Positions 57,767 through 64,000 of a stretch of DNA of 64,000 nt are shown one piece after another. Source of the DNA: Curtobacterium sp. VKM Ac-1376 (lineage in GTDB: Bacteria > Actinomycetota > Actinomycetes > Actinomycetales > Microbacteriaceae); NCBI RefSeq assembly GCF_015351025.1, contig NZ_JADKRV010000004.1:222321-286320 (forward strand). Direction: 5' to 3'. A model generated the notes under the pieces. That model was not told the DNA's origin. It was given only the letters and a program-made list of their open reading frames with translations, and searched no databases. How positions within the stretch are numbered: position 1 is the first letter of the stretch; each line of letters opens with the position of its first letter. Both the position numbers and the translations under genes were made by a program.

Positions 57767-58207
57767 ATGCGTCGCAAGCCCCGCCTCGTCACCCCGGTCG
57801 ACCGCGGTCGAGGGCGCTCCCGGCACGGTCGCGGTGGGCGCTCGAGCGTCACTGGTCCCGAGCTCGCGCCGATCATCACCCGTGCCGAGGCGTTCGACCG
57901 CATCGTCGGGGACAGTGCCCACTACCTGCTCGGGCTCTGGCCCGACGAACTCGCCGGTGTGGTGTTCCAGGTTGCGGACATGCCGAGCGACCCGACCCTG
58001 CCGGACGAGATGCCGCGGTGGCGGGTCGACCGCGACACTCGCCGGGTGACCGTCTTCCGGATCCCGGTCGAGCGGGTGAACCGCAGCCCCGAGAAGGACG
58101 ACCTGGACCGCCGCATCATCATCGAGACCGCGGTGTTCCGTGCCGTGGGCGAGCTGATCGGCAAGGACCCCTGGGACCTCGCGCCGGATCGCTACCGCCA
58201 CTGGTGA
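57767..58207 (+). CDS. Metallopeptidase-family-like protein (Rv3259 type), no HExxH motif
   Basis: A 146-residue protein. A basic disordered N-terminus (about 1-28) is followed by the domain seen in Rv3259-type proteins: FDRIVGDSAHYLLGLWPDEL, VTVFRIPVERV and the ending IIETAVFRAVGELIGKDPWDLAPDRY. Proteins of this type are annotated as zincin-like, but the position where HExxH would lie reads ETAVFRAVGEL, so peptidase activity looks doubtful. The start is set by a TACGAT box six bases upstream. Its partner gene DUF3499 is divergent. Confidence 0.78.
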   Translation: MRRKPRLVTPVDRGRGRSRHGRGGRSSVTGPELAPIITRAEAFDRIVGDSAHYLLGLWPDELAGVVFQVADMPSDPTLPDEMPRWRVDRDTRRVTVFRIPVERVNRSPEKDDLDRRIIIETAVFRAVGELIGKDPWDLAPDRYRHW

Positions 58208-58253
58208 ACCGCGGCCACCGCAGCTGTCACGGGCGCGGTGGTGCTGCGCCCGG

Positions 58254-59657
58254 TCAGGGGTAGACGCGGACCGGCGTGGACACCTCGGTGGCCGGACGGA
58301 CCGGGAACCCGGCGATGCCGTCGTCCCCGCGGTAGGTGACCCCGGCGACGATGCCCTCGGTGCCCGTGAGCGTGAGCTGCTTCGAGGTCTGGACCGGCAG
58401 CGTCACGGTCGCGCCGGACAGGATCTCCAGCGTGCGCTCCTCGTCGCCGGAGCGGACGGTGACCGAGCGGTCCTCACGGGTGGGGTTGACGAAGTTCAGC
58501 CGGACGCCCTCACCCGGGGCGATCGCCGTGATCGTGACGTCACCGAGCGGCTCGGCCGATGCGAACCAGCCGAGGTCGCTGCCGCTGCCGTCGGTCGGGG
58601 TCGTCGTGCGGGCGCCCGCGACGACGGGCACGGTCGAGGTGATGGTGAACGAGTACCGGCCGTCCGGGAAGTCGTCGAGCGGGACGTCGGTCACGACCCC
58701 CGGCTCGGCGGTGGCGTTGACGGTCGTGCCGCCGCCGTCCGCCGTGGTGATGCCGAGGGTGACCCTGGCGGACCGGCTGCCGGGGACGAACAGCCGCACG
58801 ATCGGGGCCGCGTCCGCGGTGTCGTCACCGCGCTGGGCGGCCTGGGCATTCGCGAGGGCGACGGCGGGGATCACCTGGGACCGTGACGGTGCCGCTCCCC
58901 CGGAGACGATGTCGTACCCGCCCGGCGTGAGCGTGCGGACCACGGTCTCCTGCAGGTGCGCGACGATCTGCCCGCCCGACGAGGTGACGTGCACGACGGT
59001 CGAGCCCTCATCGGACACGAAGCCGGAGAGCGGGACGACCTTCTGGGTGTTCGGCGCGACGACGATGCCGTTCGTGCCGGGAGCGCTGACCGTCCCGCTG
59101 CTGTCGTAGATCGCCAGGTCGACGGTGGCGTTCACGTCGGTCGGGTTCGACAGGGTGACGAGGCTGGTCCGACCGGTCTCCGTCGAGCCGCCGACGAGCC
59201 ACGTGGACTGGGACGGATCGTCGCACGAGGCGGCGCCGGCACCGACGAGGTCACCGCTGGAGACGCTCTGGAAACTGCTGCCGGCGACCTGCGGCGTGGT
59301 CTCCCCCGCCGGGGCGGTGAGGAGGCGCGGGTCGCTGCCGCCCGTCGTCGACGGGTCGAGCGCGGACCGTTCGACCGTCGACCCGGTGGTCGCGGTGGCC
59401 ACCGTCGCCGACCCGACGGTGCTCGCCTGGGTCGCGTCGTTGCCGGCGTCGTCGGACAGGCGCAGGGCGCTCCCGGCACAGACGCGCTCGGCGGCGGCCG
59501 GGACCGGCGTGACGGTGCGGCCGGCGGGGCGCCCGGGCTCGCTCGCGGTGCCGTAGGCGTGTGCCGCGGTGACGGCACCCGCGGCGACGACGACGGCGAC
59601 GGCCGTGGCGGTGCCGCGGATGACCCACCGGCGGACGGAGGCGGGGGTGCGGCTCAT
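58254..59657 (-). CDS. DUF5719 family secreted or membrane-anchored protein
   Basis: A 467-residue protein with an N-terminal hydrophobic segment (about 12-33, WVIRGTATAVAVVVAAGAVTA) and a long beta-rich extracellular region. Stretches such as STWLVGGSTETGRTSLVTLSNP and NTQKVVPLSGFVSDEGSTVVHV match DUF5719, a family paired with a large glycosyltransferase upstream of whiB2 in actinobacteria. Its ATG overlaps the glycosyltransferase stop by four bases, so the two are translated together. It may help assemble a cell-surface glycan; this is inferred from the pairing only. Confidence 0.85.
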   Translation of the reverse strand: MSRTPASVRRWVIRGTATAVAVVVAAGAVTAAHAYGTASEPGRPAGRTVTPVPAAAERVCAGSALRLSDDAGNDATQASTVGSATVATATTGSTVERSALDPSTTGGSDPRLLTAPAGETTPQVAGSSFQSVSSGDLVGAGAASCDDPSQSTWLVGGSTETGRTSLVTLSNPTDVNATVDLAIYDSSGTVSAPGTNGIVVAPNTQKVVPLSGFVSDEGSTVVHVTSSGGQIVAHLQETVVRTLTPGGYDIVSGGAAPSRSQVIPAVALANAQAAQRGDDTADAAPIVRLFVPGSRSARVTLGITTADGGGTTVNATAEPGVVTDVPLDDFPDGRYSFTITSTVPVVAGARTTTPTDGSGSDLGWFASAEPLGDVTITAIAPGEGVRLNFVNPTREDRSVTVRSGDEERTLEILSGATVTLPVQTSKQLTLTGTEGIVAGVTYRGDDGIAGFPVRPATEVSTPVRVYP

Positions 59658-62491
59658 TCGTCTCGCTCCTCGTCGAAGGTGGTGGCGGGTTCCTCGGCCT
59701 CGATGACGTTCGAGGTGGCGCGACGGCGGCGGGGTGCCGTGGGCACGGCGAGCAGGGCCGCGGCGCCGAACACCACGCCGAGGACGACCAGGTACAGCAC
59801 GTGGGTGGCCTGGGTGGCGGCGGAACCGGCCGTCGTGCGGTCGACCTCGCCGTCGTAGTGGAACAGCTGGCCGTTGGTGGTCTCACCGATGCTCGTGAAG
59901 AGCGCGTTCTGCCCGATGGCTCCGGCCGCGCGGTCGTGCACGGTCTGCGCCTCGGGGTCGTCACCGGCATCGTCGATGAGCACGAAGCTCACCCCGAGCT
60001 CGCGGAGTGCCGGGCGGGGGTCGTAGCCGCTGCGGCTCGCCAGGTTGCCCGCGAGGGTCGTGAGGCGCGCACCGGACTCACTCAGCCGCAGAGCCGTGGC
60101 GTCGAGCGTCGACTGGTCGTCGAGGGTGGAGCCCTGGCCACGCTCGAGCGTGACGGCCAGCGACCCGTCGTCCTGCGGGACGACGACGAGCGTGCCGACG
60201 TCGGGGTTCGCCTGCGCCTCGGCGTTCACATAGGCGCTCAGCACACGGCCGGTCGTCGGCTGGATGACGGCGTTGCCGAGGTAGAACGCCGCGAAGGCCG
60301 GGGCGACGGCGACACCGGTCAGCACCGTCGCGACGAGGCCCGCGACCGGGGCGGCCTTCGGCAGGACGTCGATGCCGATGCAGGCGGCGACGACCAGTGC
60401 CAGCCAGTACACGGACAGGCCGCTGCCGGGCCAGACGATCGTGGTGGTCGAGCCGACCCCGGTGACGGTGACGTGGGTCGCTGCGAAGGCGGTGGCGAAG
60501 CCGAGGAGCGCCACGACGAGCGCCGCTCCCGCGACCGCCCAGCGGTGGCCGAGCACCGCACCGATCGCGGCGGCCGCGACCGGCAGCGCCAGGACGGCCA
60601 TCACGATCGGCAGGACGGTCGCCACGAGTCCGAGACCGGATGTGGCGGGCAGCCAGCCGCTCCAGTCCGGCAACGGCTGGCCGATCGCCAGCTGGAGCGC
60701 GGACGGCGCCCGGGTGGCGGAGGGGACGCCGGGGTCGGCGAACACGGCGAGCAGGTTGCCGCGGGTGGCCTGAGCCAGGATCAGCGGCAGGAAGAGCACG
60801 GCGGCGGGCACCGGGATGAACAGCCGGCGGTGCGCGCGGCGCCAGCCGACCAGGAGCGCCACGAGCCAGCCGATCAGCAGCACCGGCAGCAGCGACGGCG
60901 CCGACGCCGCCACGACGGCGAACAGCAGCGAGGCACCGGACGCCCACGCCCACGAGCGGTGCGCCTCGAGCACGGCGACGAACAGCCACGGCAGGAGCAC
61001 GTGCGCGATCACCGCGCCGAGGTGTCCGGTCGTCACGGCACCGACGAGCGTCGGCGCGATCGCGTAGAGCGCGGCTCCGATGACCGGCACCCAGGTGCGG
61101 GTCGTGACCTTGCGGACGGCGAACCACATGCCGAGTGCCGACAGCGGGAACGCCACGAGCATGACGAGGACCACCGCGGTGGACGGGGACCAGAAGACGA
61201 TCGAGCCGAGGACCGCCAGGACGGCGGCGAACGGGTCGGACGGACCGGTGAAGCCGGTGCCCAGGGAGTGGAAGCCGTAGCCGACGTTCTGCCACAGCTG
61301 CGCGGGGGTGGCGCTGAGCGGCAGGAGTCCGCCGCCGGTCAGCGCCGGCGAGCCGAGGAGCGGGTACAGCGTCACGACGCTCAGCACCGCGGCGGCCAGG
61401 ACCACCCAGATCCCACCGTCACCGAGGAACGATGCCCGTGCGATCGGGGCGTCCTCGACCCGGGCGAGCTCGACGTCACGCGAGGTCGTGCGGTGCTCGT
61501 GCACCCGCTTCCAGCTGACGCGGAGCGGCTCCACGGCGGCCCAGCCGAGCTTCTTCGTGCGGGCGAGGTTCTTCCGCGCGCGGCCGGTGCCGCCGCCGAA
61601 GGCCACCGCGAAGGCGGCGGCGAGTTCGGGGAGCACCGCGGCTGGGTGCTTCGCGACGAGGTGTCCGAGGGCCCGGCCGATCGCGAACGGCACGAGCGTG
61701 AGCCAGTGCAGCCACACCAGACCGGCCGGCGCGTACGTCATCCGGCGGTGCAGCTGCGCCTGGCGGTGCATCCGGACACGACGGGCCTCGGAGACGCGCT
61801 TGCGTCCGAACTCCTCGATCGGTCCGGCACTGGTGACCTTGGCCTCGGGCACGAGGGCGACACGGTGTCCGGCCAGGCGGACCCGCACGCAGAAGTCGAG
61901 GGCCGCGTCGACGTCCGGCAGCGCCGGGTCGAAGCCGCCGAGCTCGTTCCACACCGAGCGGCGGACGAGCATGCCACCGGCGGCGACCCCGAGGACGTCG
62001 GTGTTCCGGTCGTGCTGTCCCTGGTCGAGCTCGTCCTGCACCAGGCCGCTGGACCGGCCGAAGCGGGTCATGCTCTCGCCGAAGGCGCGGATGAGCGAGG
62101 GGTCGTCGTCGGCGACCAGTTTCGGCCCGGCAACGACGACCGACGGTGCGATCTCGACGGCGGACAGCAGGTCGGCGAGTGCGGTCGGCGCGGGGGCGTT
62201 GTCGTGGCCGAGGATCCACAGCCACTCGTCGACGGGTTCGTCGGCCACCGCGGGCGGCGCGCTGCGCTCGCCCTGCAGGACGGCGTCGCCGAACGCGCGG
62301 CCGGCGGGGAGCCGGACGAGCTGCGCGGACCCGCCGAACGAGAGCTCGGCGGTCGATCCGTCGGTCGTGCCGACGTCGACGACCACGAGGTTCTCGGGGT
62401 GGCGGGTCTGGGCGGCGAGCGCGTCCAGGGTCCGGTCGAGGTGGTCCGCCCCGTTGGCGGCGACGAGGATCGCGGTGACTCTGGGCTGCAT
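59654..62491 (-). CDS. Large membrane glycosyltransferase, GT2 domain plus about 12 helices
   Basis: A 945-residue protein from ATG 62491 (MQPRVTAILVAANGADHLD). The N-terminal GT-A domain (about 1-240) shows VVDVGTTDGST and GGMLVRRSVWNELGGFDPALPD; the usual HDD metal site reads GHDNAPAP. The rest is about a dozen membrane helices plus an extracellular segment near the C-terminus (about 790-890, YGYDPRPALRELGVSFVLID-like). Homologues lie between DUF5719 and whiB2 in many actinobacteria and are thought to make surface polysaccharide; the product is unknown. TAGAGT lies ten bases before the ATG. Confidence 0.87.
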   Translation of the reverse strand: MQPRVTAILVAANGADHLDRTLDALAAQTRHPENLVVVDVGTTDGSTAELSFGGSAQLVRLPAGRAFGDAVLQGERSAPPAVADEPVDEWLWILGHDNAPAPTALADLLSAVEIAPSVVVAGPKLVADDDPSLIRAFGESMTRFGRSSGLVQDELDQGQHDRNTDVLGVAAGGMLVRRSVWNELGGFDPALPDVDAALDFCVRVRLAGHRVALVPEAKVTSAGPIEEFGRKRVSEARRVRMHRQAQLHRRMTYAPAGLVWLHWLTLVPFAIGRALGHLVAKHPAAVLPELAAAFAVAFGGGTGRARKNLARTKKLGWAAVEPLRVSWKRVHEHRTTSRDVELARVEDAPIARASFLGDGGIWVVLAAAVLSVVTLYPLLGSPALTGGGLLPLSATPAQLWQNVGYGFHSLGTGFTGPSDPFAAVLAVLGSIVFWSPSTAVVLVMLVAFPLSALGMWFAVRKVTTRTWVPVIGAALYAIAPTLVGAVTTGHLGAVIAHVLLPWLFVAVLEAHRSWAWASGASLLFAVVAASAPSLLPVLLIGWLVALLVGWRRAHRRLFIPVPAAVLFLPLILAQATRGNLLAVFADPGVPSATRAPSALQLAIGQPLPDWSGWLPATSGLGLVATVLPIVMAVLALPVAAAAIGAVLGHRWAVAGAALVVALLGFATAFAATHVTVTGVGSTTTIVWPGSGLSVYWLALVVAACIGIDVLPKAAPVAGLVATVLTGVAVAPAFAAFYLGNAVIQPTTGRVLSAYVNAEAQANPDVGTLVVVPQDDGSLAVTLERGQGSTLDDQSTLDATALRLSESGARLTTLAGNLASRSGYDPRPALRELGVSFVLIDDAGDDPEAQTVHDRAAGAIGQNALFTSIGETTNGQLFHYDGEVDRTTAGSAATQATHVLYLVVLGVVFGAAALLAVPTAPRRRRATSNVIEAEEPATTFDEERDE

Positions 62492-62667
62492 GACGGGCGT
62501 CACTCTACGGTCTGGAGGCACGGGGTCGGCTGCGCACGGCGGCGCGCCGTGAACCTTTGGATGCGCTCACCGCCCGGTGGAGAACTGTGCAATCAACGGC
62601 CGGTCCCGCCGTCCTCGTCGCTGCCTCCTCGGCGCACCTTCGCACGGCGCTGGCGCGCCGAGACCGC

Positions 62668-62991
62668 TCAGGCGCGCTTCCGCAGCTTGCGGCGCTCACG
62701 CTCGGACAGGCCGCCCCAGATGCCGAAGCGCTCGTCGTTCTCGAGCGCGTACTCGAGGCACTGCGCCCGGACCTCGCACGAGGTGCAGATCTTCTTGGCC
62801 TCGCGCGTCGAGCCGCCCTTCTCGGGGAAGAACGCCTCCGGGTCGGTCTGGGCGCAGAGCGAGTCGACCTGCCACGCGAGCGGGTTCTCCTCGTCGTCTG
62901 CCTCCGGCCGTCGCACACCCGGGACGCCGAGCGCCACGGGGTCGACGTGCCAGTCCTCTGGAACTCCGGCGTGGAAGTCGGAACCGTTCAC
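62668..62991 (-). CDS. whiB2: WhiB2-type iron-sulfur regulator
   Basis: A 107-residue Wbl protein of the WhiB2/WhiB developmental type. Cysteines C46, C69, C72 and C78 (SLCAQTD, KKICTSCEVRAQC) bind the 4Fe-4S cluster; FGIWGGLSERERRKLRKRA is the conserved turn plus basic tail. In Streptomyces WhiB with WhiA controls septation genes, and WhiB2/WhmD is needed for division in mycobacteria. GTG 62991 was chosen with AGGGG eight bases upstream. Open codons continue far upstream into a decayed recombinase, but a promoter between them argues that the long reading is accidental. Confidence 0.92.
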   Translation of the reverse strand: MNGSDFHAGVPEDWHVDPVALGVPGVRRPEADDEENPLAWQVDSLCAQTDPEAFFPEKGGSTREAKKICTSCEVRAQCLEYALENDERFGIWGGLSERERRKLRKRA

Positions 62992-63045
62992 CCTGATCAC
63001 CCCTGACGTCTCGATAACGGGACCACAACGATTGAAGTCGTTGCC

Positions 63046-63078
63046 TGTAATTACAGCGGTGTCATTCGCCTGAGTCAA
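63046..63078 (-). promoter_or_regulatory. whiB2 promoter with a 10-bp palindrome
   Basis: On the minus strand TTGACT (63073-63078) is followed 17 bases later by TGTAAT (63050-63055). The -10 overlaps the perfect palindrome TGTAATTACA (63046-63055), a possible operator. This AT-rich patch stands out from its surroundings. Confidence 0.6.
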
Positions 63079-63244
63079 GTCGCGGATCATAGAAGGCTCT
63101 GACCGCTTCGGCGTGTCATGTCCCCCGTTTGGGCGTGTCGCGCCGGTTTTGTCGGGCTTCCGGGGGGCGCCTGACGCCTGCGCAGGCACTCGGGAGTGTG
63201 AGCAGCTTCGCTTCGTGTCGGCGTTCTTGCTTCGCTCCGTGTCG

Positions 63245-63792
63245 TCAGGAGGCGGGCGGGTTCCCTCCGGCGCGCTGGATCGCTCGGGAGACCGTCGAGC
63301 GGGCGAACCGAAGAGCTCGGCGATTTCGCTCGTCGTGTGCGCGCCGGCACGGTGCAGCGCGACCAGGTGCTTCTCCTGCGAGACGGAGAGCTCGGGCTTC
63401 TCCCCACGGAGCTTCCCCGTGGCTGCCGCGATCGCCATCCCATCCCGAGTGCATGCCCGGACCAGGTCGACCTCGAACTCAGCGACCATGACGAGCACGT
63501 CGAACAGCAACCGGCCCACGGGGTCGGTCGGGTCGGAGATGGTGCCTCCAGCTCGTCCGCGGTGTCGCGCGCGTCCGGACCCGGCGAGTCGGTCGAGTTT
63601 GGTGACGACCAGGACGTCGCCCTTTCGTACCGCGGCGAGGGCTTCGCGAAGGCCGGGGCGTTCGCGATTCGTTCCGGTGATGCCGTCGTCAACGTGCACG
63701 TTCTCGTGGTCGACGCCGAGCGAGCGGAGGCCGTTCCGCTGCGCAGCGACATCCTGGCCGGAGGTTGAGACGCAGGCGTACCCCACGAGCAT
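63245..63792 (-). pseudogene. Decayed serine recombinase (Hin/Tn3 resolvase type)
   Basis: Starts MLVGYACVSTSGQDVAAQRNGL at 63792, a small serine recombinase with NRERPGLREALAAVRKGDVLVVTKLDRLA and DPTDPVGRLLFDVLVMVAEFEVDL. The active-site motif YARVS has become YACVS, losing the conserved arginine. After KLDRLAG the frame shifts: the expected PDARDTADELEA is encoded in another frame, then about 13 codons are missing before DPTDPVGR resumes. A second shift comes before the helix-turn-helix, whose ARSTVSRAIQRAG is also out of frame; in that frame the gene stops at 63245. Two shifts, a deletion and a missing catalytic residue make it inactive. It is the only mobile-element trace in the window. 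Confidence 0.85.
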
Positions 63793-63943
63793 GCGACGAC
63801 TCCAGCGTTGCGGGCACCTTCATCGGGCTCTTTTCCGGACAGACATACGGGAATCGGGAGCTCAGGGAGTTGCTGGATTCTGGTCGTCCGCCCGCATGGT
63901 CCGCACCTGCGCCGGTGGACGACCCTTGGGTTCAGCTGGTCGT

Positions 63944-63973
63944 TGCAACACCATCGTGAATCGGAGTGTTGCA
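63944..63973. repeat. Short inverted repeat upstream of the recombinase remnant
   Basis: TGCAACAC at 63944-63951 and its complement at 63966-63973, separated by 14 bases. Could be a relic of the recombinase's crossover or accessory site, or chance. Apart from this I see nothing clear in 63793-64000. Confidence 0.35.
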
Positions 63974-64000
63974 GATGGGGTCGAGGCTGGAACACCGTGC

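Noticed and set aside
59801..63073. A 1090-codon open frame antisense to the large glycosyltransferase
   Set aside because: Same artefact: composition is Arg/Gly/His-rich and it covers a gene with clear GT2 motifs and membrane helices on the opposite strand.
62668..63792. A 374-codon open frame joining a serine recombinase to WhiB2, as if a fusion regulator
   Set aside because: The recombinase part is frameshifted and lacks its active-site Arg, and a promoter and ribosome-binding site for whiB2 lie inside the supposed linker. The open reading is chance in high-GC DNA.

Overview
The window is high-GC DNA from the chromosome of an actinobacterium of the family Microbacteriaceae, most likely Curtobacterium or a close relative. 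This rests on gene content and order (dut/DUF3093/DUF4193, sepH, sigA, glnA/glnE/glnA2, whiB1/pdtaS, secA/hpf/comF/lpqB/mtrB/mtrA, ahcY/DUF3499/whiB2), much of which matches blocks conserved in Mycobacterium. The genus is an inference from sequence reading, not a database match. Nearly all of it is core genome. I saw no tRNA or rRNA gene, CRISPR array, intact insertion sequence or prophage.

Layout. 1-8.3 kb: start of dut, DUF3093, DUF4193, sepH, a nucleotide pyrophosphatase-like phosphatase, and convergent topoisomerase IV genes (A and B subunits). 8.5-13.6 kb: a small zinc-ribbon protein, a divergent gatD-murT pair directly behind sigA, and an MFS transporter. 13.8-21.1 kb: PAC2 protein, pepA, lpdA, sucB, a membrane protein that looks like a decayed kinase, and DUF4191. 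21.4-33.2 kb: nitrogen assimilation (glnA, glnE, glnA2), interrupted by a three-gene exopolysaccharide operon (GT2 synthase, membrane-anchored GH26 hydrolase, UDP-glucose dehydrogenase). 33.3-39.3 kb: SPOR protein, map, ppgK, RNase P RNA, whiB1, pdtaS, DUF6459. 39.4-48.1 kb: secA, hpf, comF, lpqB, mtrB, mtrA. 48.3-55.9 kb: a MoxR/DUF58/DUF4129/DUF4350 operon with SpoIIM-like and RDD membrane proteins. 55.9-63 kb: ahcY, DUF3499, a putative metallopeptidase, DUF5719, a large membrane glycosyltransferase and whiB2. 63.2-63.8 kb: a decayed serine recombinase.

Three things stand out. First, the MurT/GatD pair, normally the lipid II D-glutamate amidotransferase, has no cysteine in either protein: GatD has Gly and Gln where the catalytic Cys and His belong, and MurT lacks its zinc ribbon. 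Microbacteriaceae make B-type peptidoglycan, cross-linked through the D-Glu alpha-carboxyl that GatD would amidate, so the pair may have been repurposed for attaching the interpeptide bridge. Second, intergenic regions carry several families of long, near-identical dispersed palindromes, mostly between convergent genes but in one case over a promoter. Third, many genes have a TANNNT -10 box ending 6-7 bases before the start codon, which predicts widespread leaderless transcription.

Much of the window serves the cell envelope and growth control: MtrAB-LpqB, SecA, PdtaS, WhiB1, WhiB2, SepH, MurT/GatD and the exopolysaccharide operon. The remainder is central metabolism (2-oxoglutarate dehydrogenase E2 and E3, glutamine synthetases with their adenylyltransferase, polyphosphate glucokinase, AhcY) and information processing (topoisomerase IV, SigA, RNase P).
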